The translations under genes were made by a program, and so were the position numbers. Below the pieces are notes generated by a model. That model was not told the DNA's origin, ran no database searches, and was given only the letters and a program-made list of their open reading frames with translations. From assembly GCF_003201935.1 (NCBI RefSeq), contig NZ_QJJL01000001.1:186001-250000 (forward strand): a stretch of DNA of 64,000 nt, in the 5' to 3' direction. Positions within the stretch are counted from its first letter, which is position 1. Each line of letters starts with the position of its first letter. Shown here in pieces: positions 18,846 to 26,702 of the stretch. The stretch comes from Loktanella sp. PT4BL. GTDB lineage: Bacteria; Pseudomonadota; Alphaproteobacteria; Rhodobacterales; Rhodobacteraceae.

Positions 18846-18883
18846 AATAACCCCGTTCAGTCAGGCTGAGCGGGGTTATTTTC
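18846..18883. terminator. Strong Rho-independent terminator
   Basis: AATAACCCCG pairs perfectly with CGGGGTTATT and the stem extends inward (TTCAG/CTGAG). T runs on both strands let it serve the convergent metallohydrolase and phasin genes. Confidence 0.85.
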
Positions 18884-18906
18884 GCTCTGCCGGCTACGAA
18901 TTCCGT

Positions 18907-19272
18907 CTAAACGGGGGTGTGCTTGGTCTGGCCTTCGACGATTGGCATCATATCCATCCCCATCTTGATCAGCTTGCCTGTCTCAAGGGTGTATTGAGCA
19001 TAGGTCTTTTCGAGGAACTTCATTTGCACCTTCTGCAATTCTTCGGCAGACTTGCATTTCAACAGCTCGCCTTGGGTCTTGGCATCTTCGCGGATCCGGT
19101 CCGCGACGAAATTCGCCACCTCGCTGTTGATTTCGGCAACCTTGTCAAACCATCCGGTATGCATCAATCCCAAGGGATAGAGGCCCGCATCCTCGAATTG
19201 TTTCATCCATGCCTTACCCATTGTGAGAAGGGCATCGTCCGCGGCAGTCTCATTTTCTGATTTCGACATCAT
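18907..19272 (-). CDS. Phasin-family protein
   Basis: This is a 121-residue helical protein whose second half (SEVANFVADRIREDAKTQGELLKCKS...QMKFLEKTYAQYTLETGKL) matches phasins, the amphipathic proteins coating polyhydroxyalkanoate granules. Two adjacent ATGs are possible starts. A FixK-type box is centred ~62 bp upstream. Its presence suggests carbon storage linked to low oxygen. No PHA synthase is in the window, so a non-PHA role is possible. Confidence 0.75.
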   Translation of the reverse strand: MMSKSENETAADDALLTMGKAWMKQFEDAGLYPLGLMHTGWFDKVAEINSEVANFVADRIREDAKTQGELLKCKSAEELQKVQMKFLEKTYAQYTLETGKLIKMGMDMMPIVEGQTKHTPV

Positions 19273-19327
19273 CTGTCCCCCTTGTTTCTAACTGTGCGTA
19301 TTTTAGCGCGTTGCGACAAAATTAGCG

Positions 19328-19341
19328 TTGACATGTATCAA
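19328..19341. promoter_or_regulatory. FixK/FNR-type box
   Basis: TTGACATGTATCAA keeps both half-sites and is centred ~62 bp before the phasin gene on the minus strand. Confidence 0.8.
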
Positions 19342-19366
19342 CCTTGGCGGGCGCGGGGATCACTGC

Positions 19367-19804
19367 CTAAACCAGCATGATGTCATTCAGATGATCAGGT
19401 AGGTCAGTCAGCGGGATATGTGTCAGGTCTTTGGGCACCTCGGCGCGCAAAGCAGATTTGACTTTCGGCGTCAGTGCCTTGCGCAGGATCCCCAGCATGG
19501 CGGGAGAGGCCACGAGAACAAGACGCTCAAATTCGCCATGACCAAGCGCGGCCTCCAGATAAGCAACGATATCATCGGCAAAAGCTGCCGCTGCGAGCCC
19601 TTTGAGATCGGGGTCAGAGATATTGCCACGGTTTGGTCCAACGGGTGCGTTTGTCATTCCCGGGGCATCGGACAACTCGGTGATCGGCGGGGCTTCCAGT
19701 CCTTCGGTGCTATGGCCGTAAATCCCTTTTCCGGGGCCATCATTGACTGCAATCCGCACATGTTTGGAATCCGCCAATACGATCCATGTTTTATGTGGTT
19801 TCAT
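19367..19804 (-). CDS. Host-attachment-type protein (AtsE/DUF2061-like family)
   Basis: This is a 145-residue cytoplasmic protein beginning MKPHKTWIVLADSKHVRI, with the pattern (KTW-V-ADS--ARI ... LVLVASP--LG-LR--L) of the proteobacterial 'host attachment protein' family. The ATG at 19804 is chosen because GGGAG lies eight bases upstream; the ATG at 19810 is too close. The family's biochemical role is unknown, but members often accompany hypoxia-induced stress genes. A FixK box is centred ~60 bp upstream, shared with the kinase gene. Confidence 0.75.
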   Translation of the reverse strand: MKPHKTWIVLADSKHVRIAVNDGPGKGIYGHSTEGLEAPPITELSDAPGMTNAPVGPNRGNISDPDLKGLAAAAFADDIVAYLEAALGHGEFERLVLVASPAMLGILRKALTPKVKSALRAEVPKDLTHIPLTDLPDHLNDIMLV

Positions 19805-19857
19805 CGCCATTTCTCCCGTGAGTTTCGGGCAATTTATGGGCATGGCGCGGGGTGCAG

Positions 19858-19871
19858 TTGATTTTTCTCAA
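19858..19871. promoter_or_regulatory. FixK/FNR-type box at the kinase promoter
   Basis: TTGATTTTTCTCAA lies between the host-attachment gene (centre ~60 bp) and the FixL-like kinase gene (centre ~56 bp). The oxygen sensor itself may therefore be under FixK feedback. Confidence 0.8.
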
Positions 19872-19920
19872 TAATAGGGGTCACTCTGCGTGAACACTCC
19901 GTGTGGAAAGGCAGACCCTG

Positions 19921-21450
19921 ATGAGCGATTACAAACGCGATGCGCTTTTGTTCATGGCCCTGCTTGATGCAATGCCCGATGCGGTTCTGGTCAGTAATGC
20001 TGAAGGCGTGATCATGCAGGCCAATCCCGCCGTCGGACGCCTCTTTGGCCATGATCCGGCGGAATTGATCGGCGAAAGCGTCAATATCCTGATGCCGCAA
20101 GCACTCGCGGATCGGCACAATGGCTTTATGGAAAACTATCTGAATACCGGCATTGCGCGGGTTATCGGGTTGGGGCGTGCCGTCGAAGGGCTGCGGCGCG
20201 ATGGCACCGCCTTTCCGTTGCATTTGTCCATCGGGAAGGCCGAGCAGGCAGGACAGACCTACTTTATCGCAATCCTGCACGATCAGAGCAAACGCAAGGC
20301 TGCCGAGGATGCCTTGGCGCGCTCTGCCCGCGTTGATGCGATCGGCCAGATGACCAGCGGGATCAGTCACGATTTCAGCAATATCCTGACCGTCATTATT
20401 GGCAATCTCGAGCTGTTGGAGGCAAGGATCGACGGCGAGGACAATAAGGCGATCCTGTCTGATGCGGTCGAGGCGGCGCATTTGGGTGCAGAACTGACCG
20501 CGGGGATCAGTGCATTTGCACGCACGACAATTACCCATTGCGACCCTATCGACGTGAATGAGGCCTGTGATGCGGCCACGGCCCTCATCCAGCGCACCTT
20601 TGATCCAAAGTACGAAATCATCTTCGAGCGCTGCGACCCCTTGCCGATTGTCCTCGCGGATACCACGCAGTTGCAATCAGCACTGATCAACATCGCACTG
20701 AACGCCCGTGATGCTATGCCTGATGGCGGCAAGTTGATTATCCGCACAGAGACGGTCCTGATTGATGACACTTACGTCGCGCAGGAACTCGACGTCGCGC
20801 AGGGTCACTATGTCCGCATTTCGGTAACAGATACCGGCATCGGTATGGGGCCGGACACGCAACAAAAAGCGTTTGAGCCGTTCTTTACGACCAAACCCAT
20901 CGGGCGCGGAACCGGACTTGGGCTTGCAATGGTCTATGGCTTTGTGCGGCAATGCGCTGGCCATGTTGCGATCTACAGCGAGATAGGGCTGGGAACGACA
21001 GTCGCTCTGTATTTCCCGATCCTTGGTGAAGCCCCAGTTATGCGCCAAACCGCCGGAGAAAGCATCAGCCGCCACGAGGCTAACGGGCAATCTGTTTTGG
21101 TGGTTGAAGACAACCCACAGGTACGCCGTCTGACTGTCGCGCGGCTCAAGGAGTTGGGCTATGTTGTTGAAGAATGCGGTTCTGGCGATGACGCTGCCGA
21201 AATACTGCGCCAGAAAGACACGATAGACGCGGTGTTTACCGATCTGGTGATGCCAGGGGAACTGGATGGCCTCGCGCTCGCACGGCACATCGTGGCGACC
21301 TATCCGCACATCCGTATTCTGCTGACGTCAGGCTATGGCGAAGATATCCTGAACGCCAAGCACGCCGAGACAAATCTGCAGATCCTGCGCAAACCCTACC
21401 GTCAGTCGGATCTGGCCAAGGCGCTTTCAGCACTATTCGATGGTGGATGA
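19921..21450 (+). CDS. FixL-like hybrid histidine kinase (haem PAS, HisKA, HATPase, REC)
   Basis: This is a 509-residue cytoplasmic sensor kinase. PAS (~10-125) keeps the FixL haem features: His66 in DRHNGFMENY aligns with the proximal haem ligand and Arg86 in GLGRAVEG with the distal arginine, 20 residues apart as in Bradyrhizobium FixL, followed by RRDGTAFPLHLSIG. HisKA has the phospho-acceptor His150 in GISHDFSN, then a HATPase (TGIGMG, GRGTGLGL). A C-terminal receiver has Asp441 in VFTDLVMPG. There are no membrane helices. It is convergent with, and overlaps by ~49 bp, the response-regulator gene. Oxygen sensing is inferred from the motif match. Confidence 0.88.
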   Translation: MSDYKRDALLFMALLDAMPDAVLVSNAEGVIMQANPAVGRLFGHDPAELIGESVNILMPQALADRHNGFMENYLNTGIARVIGLGRAVEGLRRDGTAFPLHLSIGKAEQAGQTYFIAILHDQSKRKAAEDALARSARVDAIGQMTSGISHDFSNILTVIIGNLELLEARIDGEDNKAILSDAVEAAHLGAELTAGISAFARTTITHCDPIDVNEACDAATALIQRTFDPKYEIIFERCDPLPIVLADTTQLQSALINIALNARDAMPDGGKLIIRTETVLIDDTYVAQELDVAQGHYVRISVTDTGIGMGPDTQQKAFEPFFTTKPIGRGTGLGLAMVYGFVRQCAGHVAIYSEIGLGTTVALYFPILGEAPVMRQTAGESISRHEANGQSVLVVEDNPQVRRLTVARLKELGYVVEECGSGDDAAEILRQKDTIDAVFTDLVMPGELDGLALARHIVATYPHIRILLTSGYGEDILNAKHAETNLQILRKPYRQSDLAKALSALFDGG

Positions 21451-22172
21451 TTGTCACAGTCCCGGACGTCGCATGTGAACGAATATCCGATGCCGCGGAT
21501 TGTCGAGATCAGCCGTGGCGATGCGGGGTTGCGTTCGATCTTCTTGCGCAGACGGGCAATCTGGTTGTCGATGGTGCGGTCAAGCGGCGCATAGCTTTGT
21601 CCGCCTGTCAGATCCATCAGTTGTTCGCGCGAAAGTACGCGTTTCGGGCGGCGCAAAAAGACCTCTAACAACGTAAACTCGCCGCTTGTGAGGTCGACCA
21701 AGTCATGGTTGCGGTCCAAGAGCTTCATCTCTGCGGGCATGGCGACCATGTCGTCGAATACCCAACACGGGCTATCGGGCGGCGTCAGGGTGGGCTGGGC
21801 TGTGCGGTGTGACCGACGCAGGATTGATTTGACGCGTGCAACCACCTCGCGCAGATGAAACGGCTTTGAAATATAGTCGTCTGCGCCAATCTCGAGACCG
21901 ACGACACGGTCAATCACGTCACTCTTTGCCGTCACCATAATGATCGGAACAGCGGAAGCCTGACGAATGGCCTTGGCCACGTCCAAACCGTCATCTGAAC
22001 CCAGATCAAGATCCAGCGTCACAAGATCAACCTGACCCGCCGCAAGCGCCTTTAGCGTCGCTGCTTTATCGCCCGCCTCGCGCACCTCGCTGCCCTCGCC
22101 TTCAAAGCAACGCCGCAGCAGGGTTCTGATCTTTGGATCATCGTCGACGACCAAGATGACAGCGTTTTTCAT
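21402..22172 (-). CDS. OmpR/PhoB-type response regulator (FxkR-like)
   Basis: This is a 256-residue protein with a receiver domain (acidic pocket DDD at 10-12, phospho-acceptor Asp54, KPF lysine near 103) and a winged-helix DNA-binding domain (~150-230, ending IARLRKKIERN...ISTIRGIGYSF). It is divergent from the fixK-like gene and convergent with the FixL-like kinase. This reproduces the hFixL-FxkR-FixK arrangement of Rhizobium etli, in which an OmpR-type regulator replaces FixJ. A short non-conserved tail follows residue ~230. Its expected target is the direct-repeat array at 22245. Confidence 0.88.
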   Translation of the reverse strand: MKNAVILVVDDDPKIRTLLRRCFEGEGSEVREAGDKAATLKALAAGQVDLVTLDLDLGSDDGLDVAKAIRQASAVPIIMVTAKSDVIDRVVGLEIGADDYISKPFHLREVVARVKSILRRSHRTAQPTLTPPDSPCWVFDDMVAMPAEMKLLDRNHDLVDLTSGEFTLLEVFLRRPKRVLSREQLMDLTGGQSYAPLDRTIDNQIARLRKKIERNPASPRLISTIRGIGYSFTCDVRDCDNHPPSNSAESALARSD

Positions 22173-22244
22173 GAACGGCCTCCGTTCCTCAATACAACTG
22201 GAGAGTAGGGACTCGGCAGGTTTGAACCTAGCCTATTTGTGGCT

Positions 22245-22271
22245 TTGATACAAATTGATACAATTTGATAC
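22245..22271 (+). repeat. Three TTGATAC direct repeats in 10-bp register
   Basis: TTGATAC occurs at 22245, 22255 and 22265, each followed by AA or GA, exactly one helical turn apart. The array lies ~70 bp upstream of the fixK-like start and just before the divergent regulator gene. Tandem repeats with ~10-11-bp register are the normal target form of OmpR/PhoB-type regulators. Confidence 0.75.
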
Positions 22272-22338
22272 GATCGCTCAGGTATGGGCGATACGAAGGC
22301 TCAATAGGTTTCCTGGACCGCAAAAAAAGGAAGCTGCC

Positions 22339-23016
22339 ATGTATGTGACCTCTGCGCCAAGCATCAATGACGAGATGATCGTCATTCCATCCCGTAAGCC
22401 ATCCATTGCAAGACAAGCAACGATAACAATCAAGCCGGGCAAGCATCTGTTTCTTGAAGATGACCCCGCTGACTTGATTTATGAAGTGGCCAGCGGGATT
22501 TTGCGTCTGACACGGATCATGGAGGATGGCCGGCGGCAGGTCATCGCCTTTGGGTATCCCGGCGACACCGTCGGTTTCCCGAGCAACGGACGCTATCACA
22601 CAGACTGCGACGCGCTTGTGCCGACAACACTGATCGTGCACCGCCGCTCGGATCTTGAGAGCGCCAAGGGTGATCCAGAACTCCATCTGCGCCTATTGCG
22701 GGCCGCTTTGCGTGAAATCAGCGGCATGCAGGACCATTTCATGATGCTGGGCCGCAAGTCCTCGATTGAAAAGCTGGCGTCTTTCCTGATGGTGCTTTCG
22801 GCACGTGTGGGCGAACCGCTTGGAGAGTATACACAAATCGCCTTGCCCATGACCCGGGCCGATATCGCGGATTTTCTGGGCCTGACCACGGAAACCATCA
22901 GCCGCACGTTCACGCAATTGCGCAAGTCGCAGATCATCGCGATCGACCATGTGAACACTGTTGTTATTCTGAAACCCGTTGGTTTGCGTGCGATTGCGCA
23001 GGGCGACAGCGACTAG
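22339..23016 (+). CDS. FixK-like Crp/Fnr-family transcriptional activator
   Basis: This is a 225-residue regulator. The cNMP-binding-like beta-roll is at ~25-115, the dimer helix at ~118-155, and the HTH at ~171-200 (MTRADIADFLGLTTETISRTF). The recognition helix has Glu185, Ser188 and Arg189, the E-x2-S-R set that reads TTGA half-sites. It lacks the N-terminal cysteine cluster of FNR; the only cysteine is Cys90. It is therefore FixK-type and its activity probably follows its amount. AAAAAAGGA precedes the ATG; an upstream in-frame ATG at 22255 lies inside the repeat array. Confidence 0.9.
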   Translation: MYVTSAPSINDEMIVIPSRKPSIARQATITIKPGKHLFLEDDPADLIYEVASGILRLTRIMEDGRRQVIAFGYPGDTVGFPSNGRYHTDCDALVPTTLIVHRRSDLESAKGDPELHLRLLRAALREISGMQDHFMMLGRKSSIEKLASFLMVLSARVGEPLGEYTQIALPMTRADIADFLGLTTETISRTFTQLRKSQIIAIDHVNTVVILKPVGLRAIAQGDSD

Positions 23017-23037
23017 TCCTGAGTTCCCCCATGACTG

Positions 23038-23072
23038 CCGAGGCCGCGAATAAAGACGCGGACCTCGGTTTT
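23038..23072 (+). terminator. Rho-independent terminator after fixK-like gene
   Basis: CCGAGG-CCGCG pairs with CGCGG-A-CCTCGG (one bulge) around an AATAAAGA loop and is followed by six Ts. Confidence 0.85.
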
Positions 23073-23112
23073 TTCTGCACAATCGAAACAGATACCGCAT
23101 GACCTGCTGCGA

Positions 23113-23126
23113 TTGAGCAATGTCAA
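23113..23126. promoter_or_regulatory. FixK/FNR-type box
   Basis: TTGAGCAATGTCAA keeps both four-base half-sites. It is centred ~123 bp before the second universal stress gene, farther than the other boxes, so a longer leader is implied. Confidence 0.65.
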
Positions 23127-23242
23127 AACCATCACGCATTGCCCCCGCTAGAACGGTCGTGACGCATCAACGCGTTCCAAAAACGATCGTAGCCTGTCGC
23201 GCCGGATGTTCCCGATGCGGCAGCTGAACCGGAGGATATCTT

Positions 23243-24082
23243 ATGACCCTGCGCACCATCCTTGTTTGCCTGACCAGCACAGCCTCGGCGGCAGAACTCT
23301 TGCGGTCCGCCGCGGTTCTTGCACGGCGGGACAATGCCCATGTTATCGGGCTTTATGTCACGGAATCGCTGGTGGTTTACCCCGGCATTGCGGTCCATAT
23401 CCCCGAGGTGAGCTATCAGAGTTTTCTTGCCAGCCAAAAGGCGCATGCCAAAGAGGTGAAAGACATCTTTGACAGCTTCGCGAAATCCGAAGATTTCCCC
23501 AACGAGTGGCGGCAAGTCAGCAGCGAGAACGGATTTCTGGCCGATAGCATCATCGCCAATGCGCGCTTTGTCGATCTGATCGTGATGGCGCAAGAAGAGG
23601 ACGGTGAAGAACGGCCGCTGATCAACAGCCTGCAAGAGCGGGTGATCAAAGAGAGCGGGCGCCCCGTGCTTGTCATTCCGCGTGGCTACACAGCCGACAA
23701 GCTGGGTCAGACTGTCTTGTTGGGGTGGAGTGATACCCGCGAGGCGACACGGGCGGTACATGATATGATGAACTTGGTTGGTGCGGGTGCAAGTGTGCGT
23801 GTTCTGCGCGTCGGCAAACCTCCCAGCAATACTCTGGCAGATCATGCCGCCATTGATCTTGCTACCGCACTCAGCCGCCATGGACCCAGTGTCGAGATTG
23901 TGCATCGGGAAAAAGACGGTGAAAAAGTGCCCGATATCCTTGCGCATGAAGCCTTTGAGATGGGCGCGGATATGATCGCCACGGGCGCATTCGGACATTC
24001 CCGGGCCTATGATTTCGTGATCGGCGCCGCGACGCGGCACCTCCTCCGCGATGCCAAGCTGCCGGTGATGTTCTCGAAATAG
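23243..24082 (+). CDS. Universal stress protein with two tandem Usp domains
   Basis: This is a 279-residue cytoplasmic tandem UspA protein. Domain 1 starts LRTILVCLTSTASAAELLRSA, and domain 2 ends with the nucleotide-binding signature GAFGHSRAYDFVIGAATRHLL. It has the same size and layout as the Usp at 4090 but clear sequence divergence. GGAGG precedes the ATG. It lies at the right end of the FixK-box cluster. Confidence 0.92.
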   Translation: MTLRTILVCLTSTASAAELLRSAAVLARRDNAHVIGLYVTESLVVYPGIAVHIPEVSYQSFLASQKAHAKEVKDIFDSFAKSEDFPNEWRQVSSENGFLADSIIANARFVDLIVMAQEEDGEERPLINSLQERVIKESGRPVLVIPRGYTADKLGQTVLLGWSDTREATRAVHDMMNLVGAGASVRVLRVGKPPSNTLADHAAIDLATALSRHGPSVEIVHREKDGEKVPDILAHEAFEMGADMIATGAFGHSRAYDFVIGAATRHLLRDAKLPVMFSK

Positions 24083-24097
24083 GACGGTGTTGAAGCT

Positions 24098-24799
24098 TCA
24101 GGAAATATCGGCCCAGATCGGCAGATGGTCCGAGGCCATCCGCGCAAGCGGGCTCTCATCGACCCCTACATCGCTGAGCGTCAGACCATGCGAGAGCGCC
24201 AGCCTGTCCAGTGCTGCAATCGGACGGGCGGCGTGAAAACTCCGGCCAGGGCTATGAAGGTCAAAGCCCTCTTCCAGCGCCTCAAAGCCGCGTGTCACAG
24301 CCCATTCGTTCATATCACCGATGATGGCCACCTTCTGGCTCGGGCCTAACCCTGCCACGATGGCGCGCAACTGGCGGCGGCGGGACTGGCGCAGCAATCC
24401 CAGATGCACCCCGACGATTGTGAAACCGTTCTCAAGTGAGACAGACACAGCGCCGCGCGGCTCGGCACCCGGCAATTCAATCCGGCTGGCGGTTTTCACC
24501 GCGATGCCACGCCGGACCAGAACGGCGTTGCCGTGCCAGCCAAGGCTGACGTCATTGGCGGCCAGTGGGACGACATCAAAATCGGTCGCCTGCGCAATCA
24601 GGTTTCTCGGGACCGCTGTCGGCCTGTCGCCAAGCCTGCGGTCGGCCTCCTGCAGGGTGATCACATCCGCGTCCAGTGCATTGATCACGTCAAGCACACG
24701 CCCGGGATCACGACGGCCATCAAGACCGCGCGCCTTGCGGATGTTGTAGCTGGCCAGTCGGAGAGTGCGGTTCTTGCGGGAGTGTGACATGAGCGTCAT
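24098..24799 (-). CDS. Endonuclease/exonuclease/phosphatase family protein
   Basis: This is a ~233-residue DNase I-fold hydrolase. Motifs: LASYNIRKARG (Asn), ITLQEAD (metal Glu), VHLGLLRQSR, IIGDMNEW and the terminal SDHLPIWADI (catalytic His). Family substrates range from nucleic acids to phospholipid headgroups, so the substrate is open. The start is uncertain: ATGs at 24799 and 24790 both lack a strong ribosome site, and the frame stays open to 25042 inside the divergent gene. Confidence 0.85.
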   Translation of the reverse strand: MTLMSHSRKNRTLRLASYNIRKARGLDGRRDPGRVLDVINALDADVITLQEADRRLGDRPTAVPRNLIAQATDFDVVPLAANDVSLGWHGNAVLVRRGIAVKTASRIELPGAEPRGAVSVSLENGFTIVGVHLGLLRQSRRRQLRAIVAGLGPSQKVAIIGDMNEWAVTRGFEALEEGFDLHSPGRSFHAARPIAALDRLALSHGLTLSDVGVDESPLARMASDHLPIWADIS

Positions 24800-24836
24800 A
24801 TATGTAGGAAATGCAATATAAACAGAGGTCGCCTGT

Positions 24837-25478
24837 GTGAGAGTGGAACTGCGCCAACAAGGATATCTGGTCCGGGGCCTGTGGGCACTCTTGATTCTGG
24901 CAGCGGCGGCGGCGGCGTATGAAGGGCGCTGGTCACTCACATTTGTCGCTCTTGCAACGCTGGCATTGGCATTGGCGCCGCTTTTCCTGGCCCGCAGGCT
25001 CGACATCACCTTGCCACTGCCTTTCGTCACCGCCGTCACCATCTTTGTGATCGCCTCGATCTTTATGGGTGAAGCCTTTGATTTTTATGAGCGGTTCTGG
25101 TGGTGGGACATCGCACTGCACGGCTCGTCCGCCATCGGCTTTGGTTTGGTCGGGTTCATCTTTGTGCTGATGATGTTCGAGGGCGACCGCTTTGCCGCGC
25201 CACCATGGGCGATGTGTCTGATGGCGTTCGGTCTGGCGGTAACCGTCGGTGCGTGTTGGGAAATCTTTGAATATGCAATGGACCAGTGGTTCGGGCTGAA
25301 CATGCAGAAATCAGGGCTGCAGGACACAATGGGCGACCTGATTGTCGATGTCATTGGTGCTGCGTTGGCCAGCTGGCTTGGCTATGTCTACCTGCGGGCC
25401 AAAGACCCGTCATTCTGGACATGGCCAATTGACCGGTTCGTGGCACTGAACAAAAAGCTGTTCCGCAAACACAGGTAA
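24837..25478 (+). CDS. DUF2238/YjdF-like membrane protein
   Basis: This is a 213-residue protein with about six membrane helices. The conserved region WWWDIALHGSSAIGFG, ACWEIFEYAMD and DTMGDLIVDVIGA resembles the DUF2238 (YjdF) family. The GTG start follows AGAGG. The role is unknown. It is divergent from the DNase I-like gene. Confidence 0.75.
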   Translation: MRVELRQQGYLVRGLWALLILAAAAAAYEGRWSLTFVALATLALALAPLFLARRLDITLPLPFVTAVTIFVIASIFMGEAFDFYERFWWWDIALHGSSAIGFGLVGFIFVLMMFEGDRFAAPPWAMCLMAFGLAVTVGACWEIFEYAMDQWFGLNMQKSGLQDTMGDLIVDVIGAALASWLGYVYLRAKDPSFWTWPIDRFVALNKKLFRKHR

Positions 25479-25490
25479 TCGCGTGATTAA

Positions 25491-25567
25491 TGGTGACCCC
25501 GGCAGGATTCGAACCTGCAACCTGCCCCTTAGGAGGGGGCTGCTCTATCCAGTTGAGCCACGGGACC
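25491..25567 (-). tRNA. tRNA-Arg (anticodon CCT)
   Basis: The reverse strand folds as a cloverleaf: acceptor GGTCCCG / CGGGGTC-like stem, D-arm with GGATAGAGC, anticodon stem GCCCC / GGGGC with loop CTCCTAA (anticodon CCT), and T-arm with GGTTCGAATCC. The CCA end is encoded. It reads AGG codons. Confidence 0.95.
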
Positions 25568-25679
25568 ATCCGATGTGGTGAATGCATCGCTTTACCAAAT
25601 TGGTCAACTGTCATGCGGTTCTGGCTTTTGTCGCAAAGCCCCGCTAACAATAGACGAAACCACGGACGGGACCCTTCAT

Positions 25680-26702
25680 TTGACGAACAAACCAAGACGC
25701 CCACTGACCTTGCGCGATGTGTCCGAAGCATCCGGGGTAAGTGAAATGACCGTAAGCCGCGTCCTGCGTAACAAAGGGGACGTCAGCGCCGCGACACGGC
25801 AGAAAGTACAGGATGCCGCGAAATTGCTGGGCTATGTCCCCAACAAGATCGCAGGCGCGCTTGCATCGCAGCGCGTTAATCTGGTCGCGGTGATTATTCC
25901 ATCACTGGGCAACATGGTTTTTCCAGAGGTGCTCTCGGGGATTTCCGAGACGCTGGAGGGTACCGATCTGCAACCGGTGGTCGGCGTGACCGACTATCTG
26001 CCCGAAAAAGAAGAGAAAGTTCTCTTTGAGATGCTCTCGTGGCGGCCTTCGGGTGTGATTATTGCCGGGCTCGAGCATTCCGAGGCGTCGCAAGCCATGC
26101 TGCGGCAGGCGGGTATCCCTGTGGTCGAAATCATGGATACCGATGGCGAACCGATCGACCATTGTGTCGGCATTTCCCACCGCCGCGCAGGGCGCAAGAT
26201 GGCGGAAGAGATCATTGCCGCCGGTTACAAGCGGATCGGCTTTATGGGCACAAAGATGCCGCTCGATCACCGCGCGCGCAAGCGGTTCGAGGGGTTCACG
26301 CGGACGCTTGCAAAGGCAGGCATCGAGATCGCGGATCAGGAATTCTATTCCGGCGGCTCAGCCCTTGCCAAAGGGCGCGAGATGACGGCCAAGATGATCG
26401 AACGCACGCCGGATCTGGACTTCCTTTATTACTCGAATGACATGATCGGTGCGGGTGGTCTGCTTTATCTGCTGGAGCAAGGTATTGATGTGCCAGGCCA
26501 GGTAGGTCTGGCCGGTTTCAACGGGGTCGAGCTCTTGGAGGGTCTGCCACGGCAATTGGCCACGATGGATGCCTGCCGCCGCGAGATTGGCCAGAAAGCC
26601 GCGCGGATTATCGCGGCGCTCAATGCCGGTGAGGACGTGCCGGACGGCCCCGTTATTGCGCTGGAACCCATCCTTGCGGCGGGTGATACCCTGCGCCGCT
26701 AG
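25680..26702 (+). CDS. LacI-family transcriptional regulator
   Basis: This is a ~340-residue repressor-type regulator. The N-terminal HTH reads LTLRDVSEASGVSEMTVSRVLRN, then the hinge helix (IAGALASQ) and a periplasmic-binding-like sugar domain. It resembles gluconate-type GntR regulators. I start it at TTG 25680, just before the HTH and after a GGACGGGA ribosome site; the longer frame from ATG 25575 begins eight bases from the tRNA and has an unrelated N-terminus. No sugar genes adjoin it, so its target is unknown. Confidence 0.85.
   Translation: MTNKPRRPLTLRDVSEASGVSEMTVSRVLRNKGDVSAATRQKVQDAAKLLGYVPNKIAGALASQRVNLVAVIIPSLGNMVFPEVLSGISETLEGTDLQPVVGVTDYLPEKEEKVLFEMLSWRPSGVIIAGLEHSEASQAMLRQAGIPVVEIMDTDGEPIDHCVGISHRRAGRKMAEEIIAAGYKRIGFMGTKMPLDHRARKRFEGFTRTLAKAGIEIADQEFYSGGSALAKGREMTAKMIERTPDLDFLYYSNDMIGAGGLLYLLEQGIDVPGQVGLAGFNGVELLEGLPRQLATMDACRREIGQKAARIIAALNAGEDVPDGPVIALEPILAAGDTLRR

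Noticed and set aside
22339..23016. Calling the Crp/Fnr protein FnrL
   Set aside because: It lacks the N-terminal cysteine cluster needed for a 4Fe-4S centre, so FixK-type is more likely.
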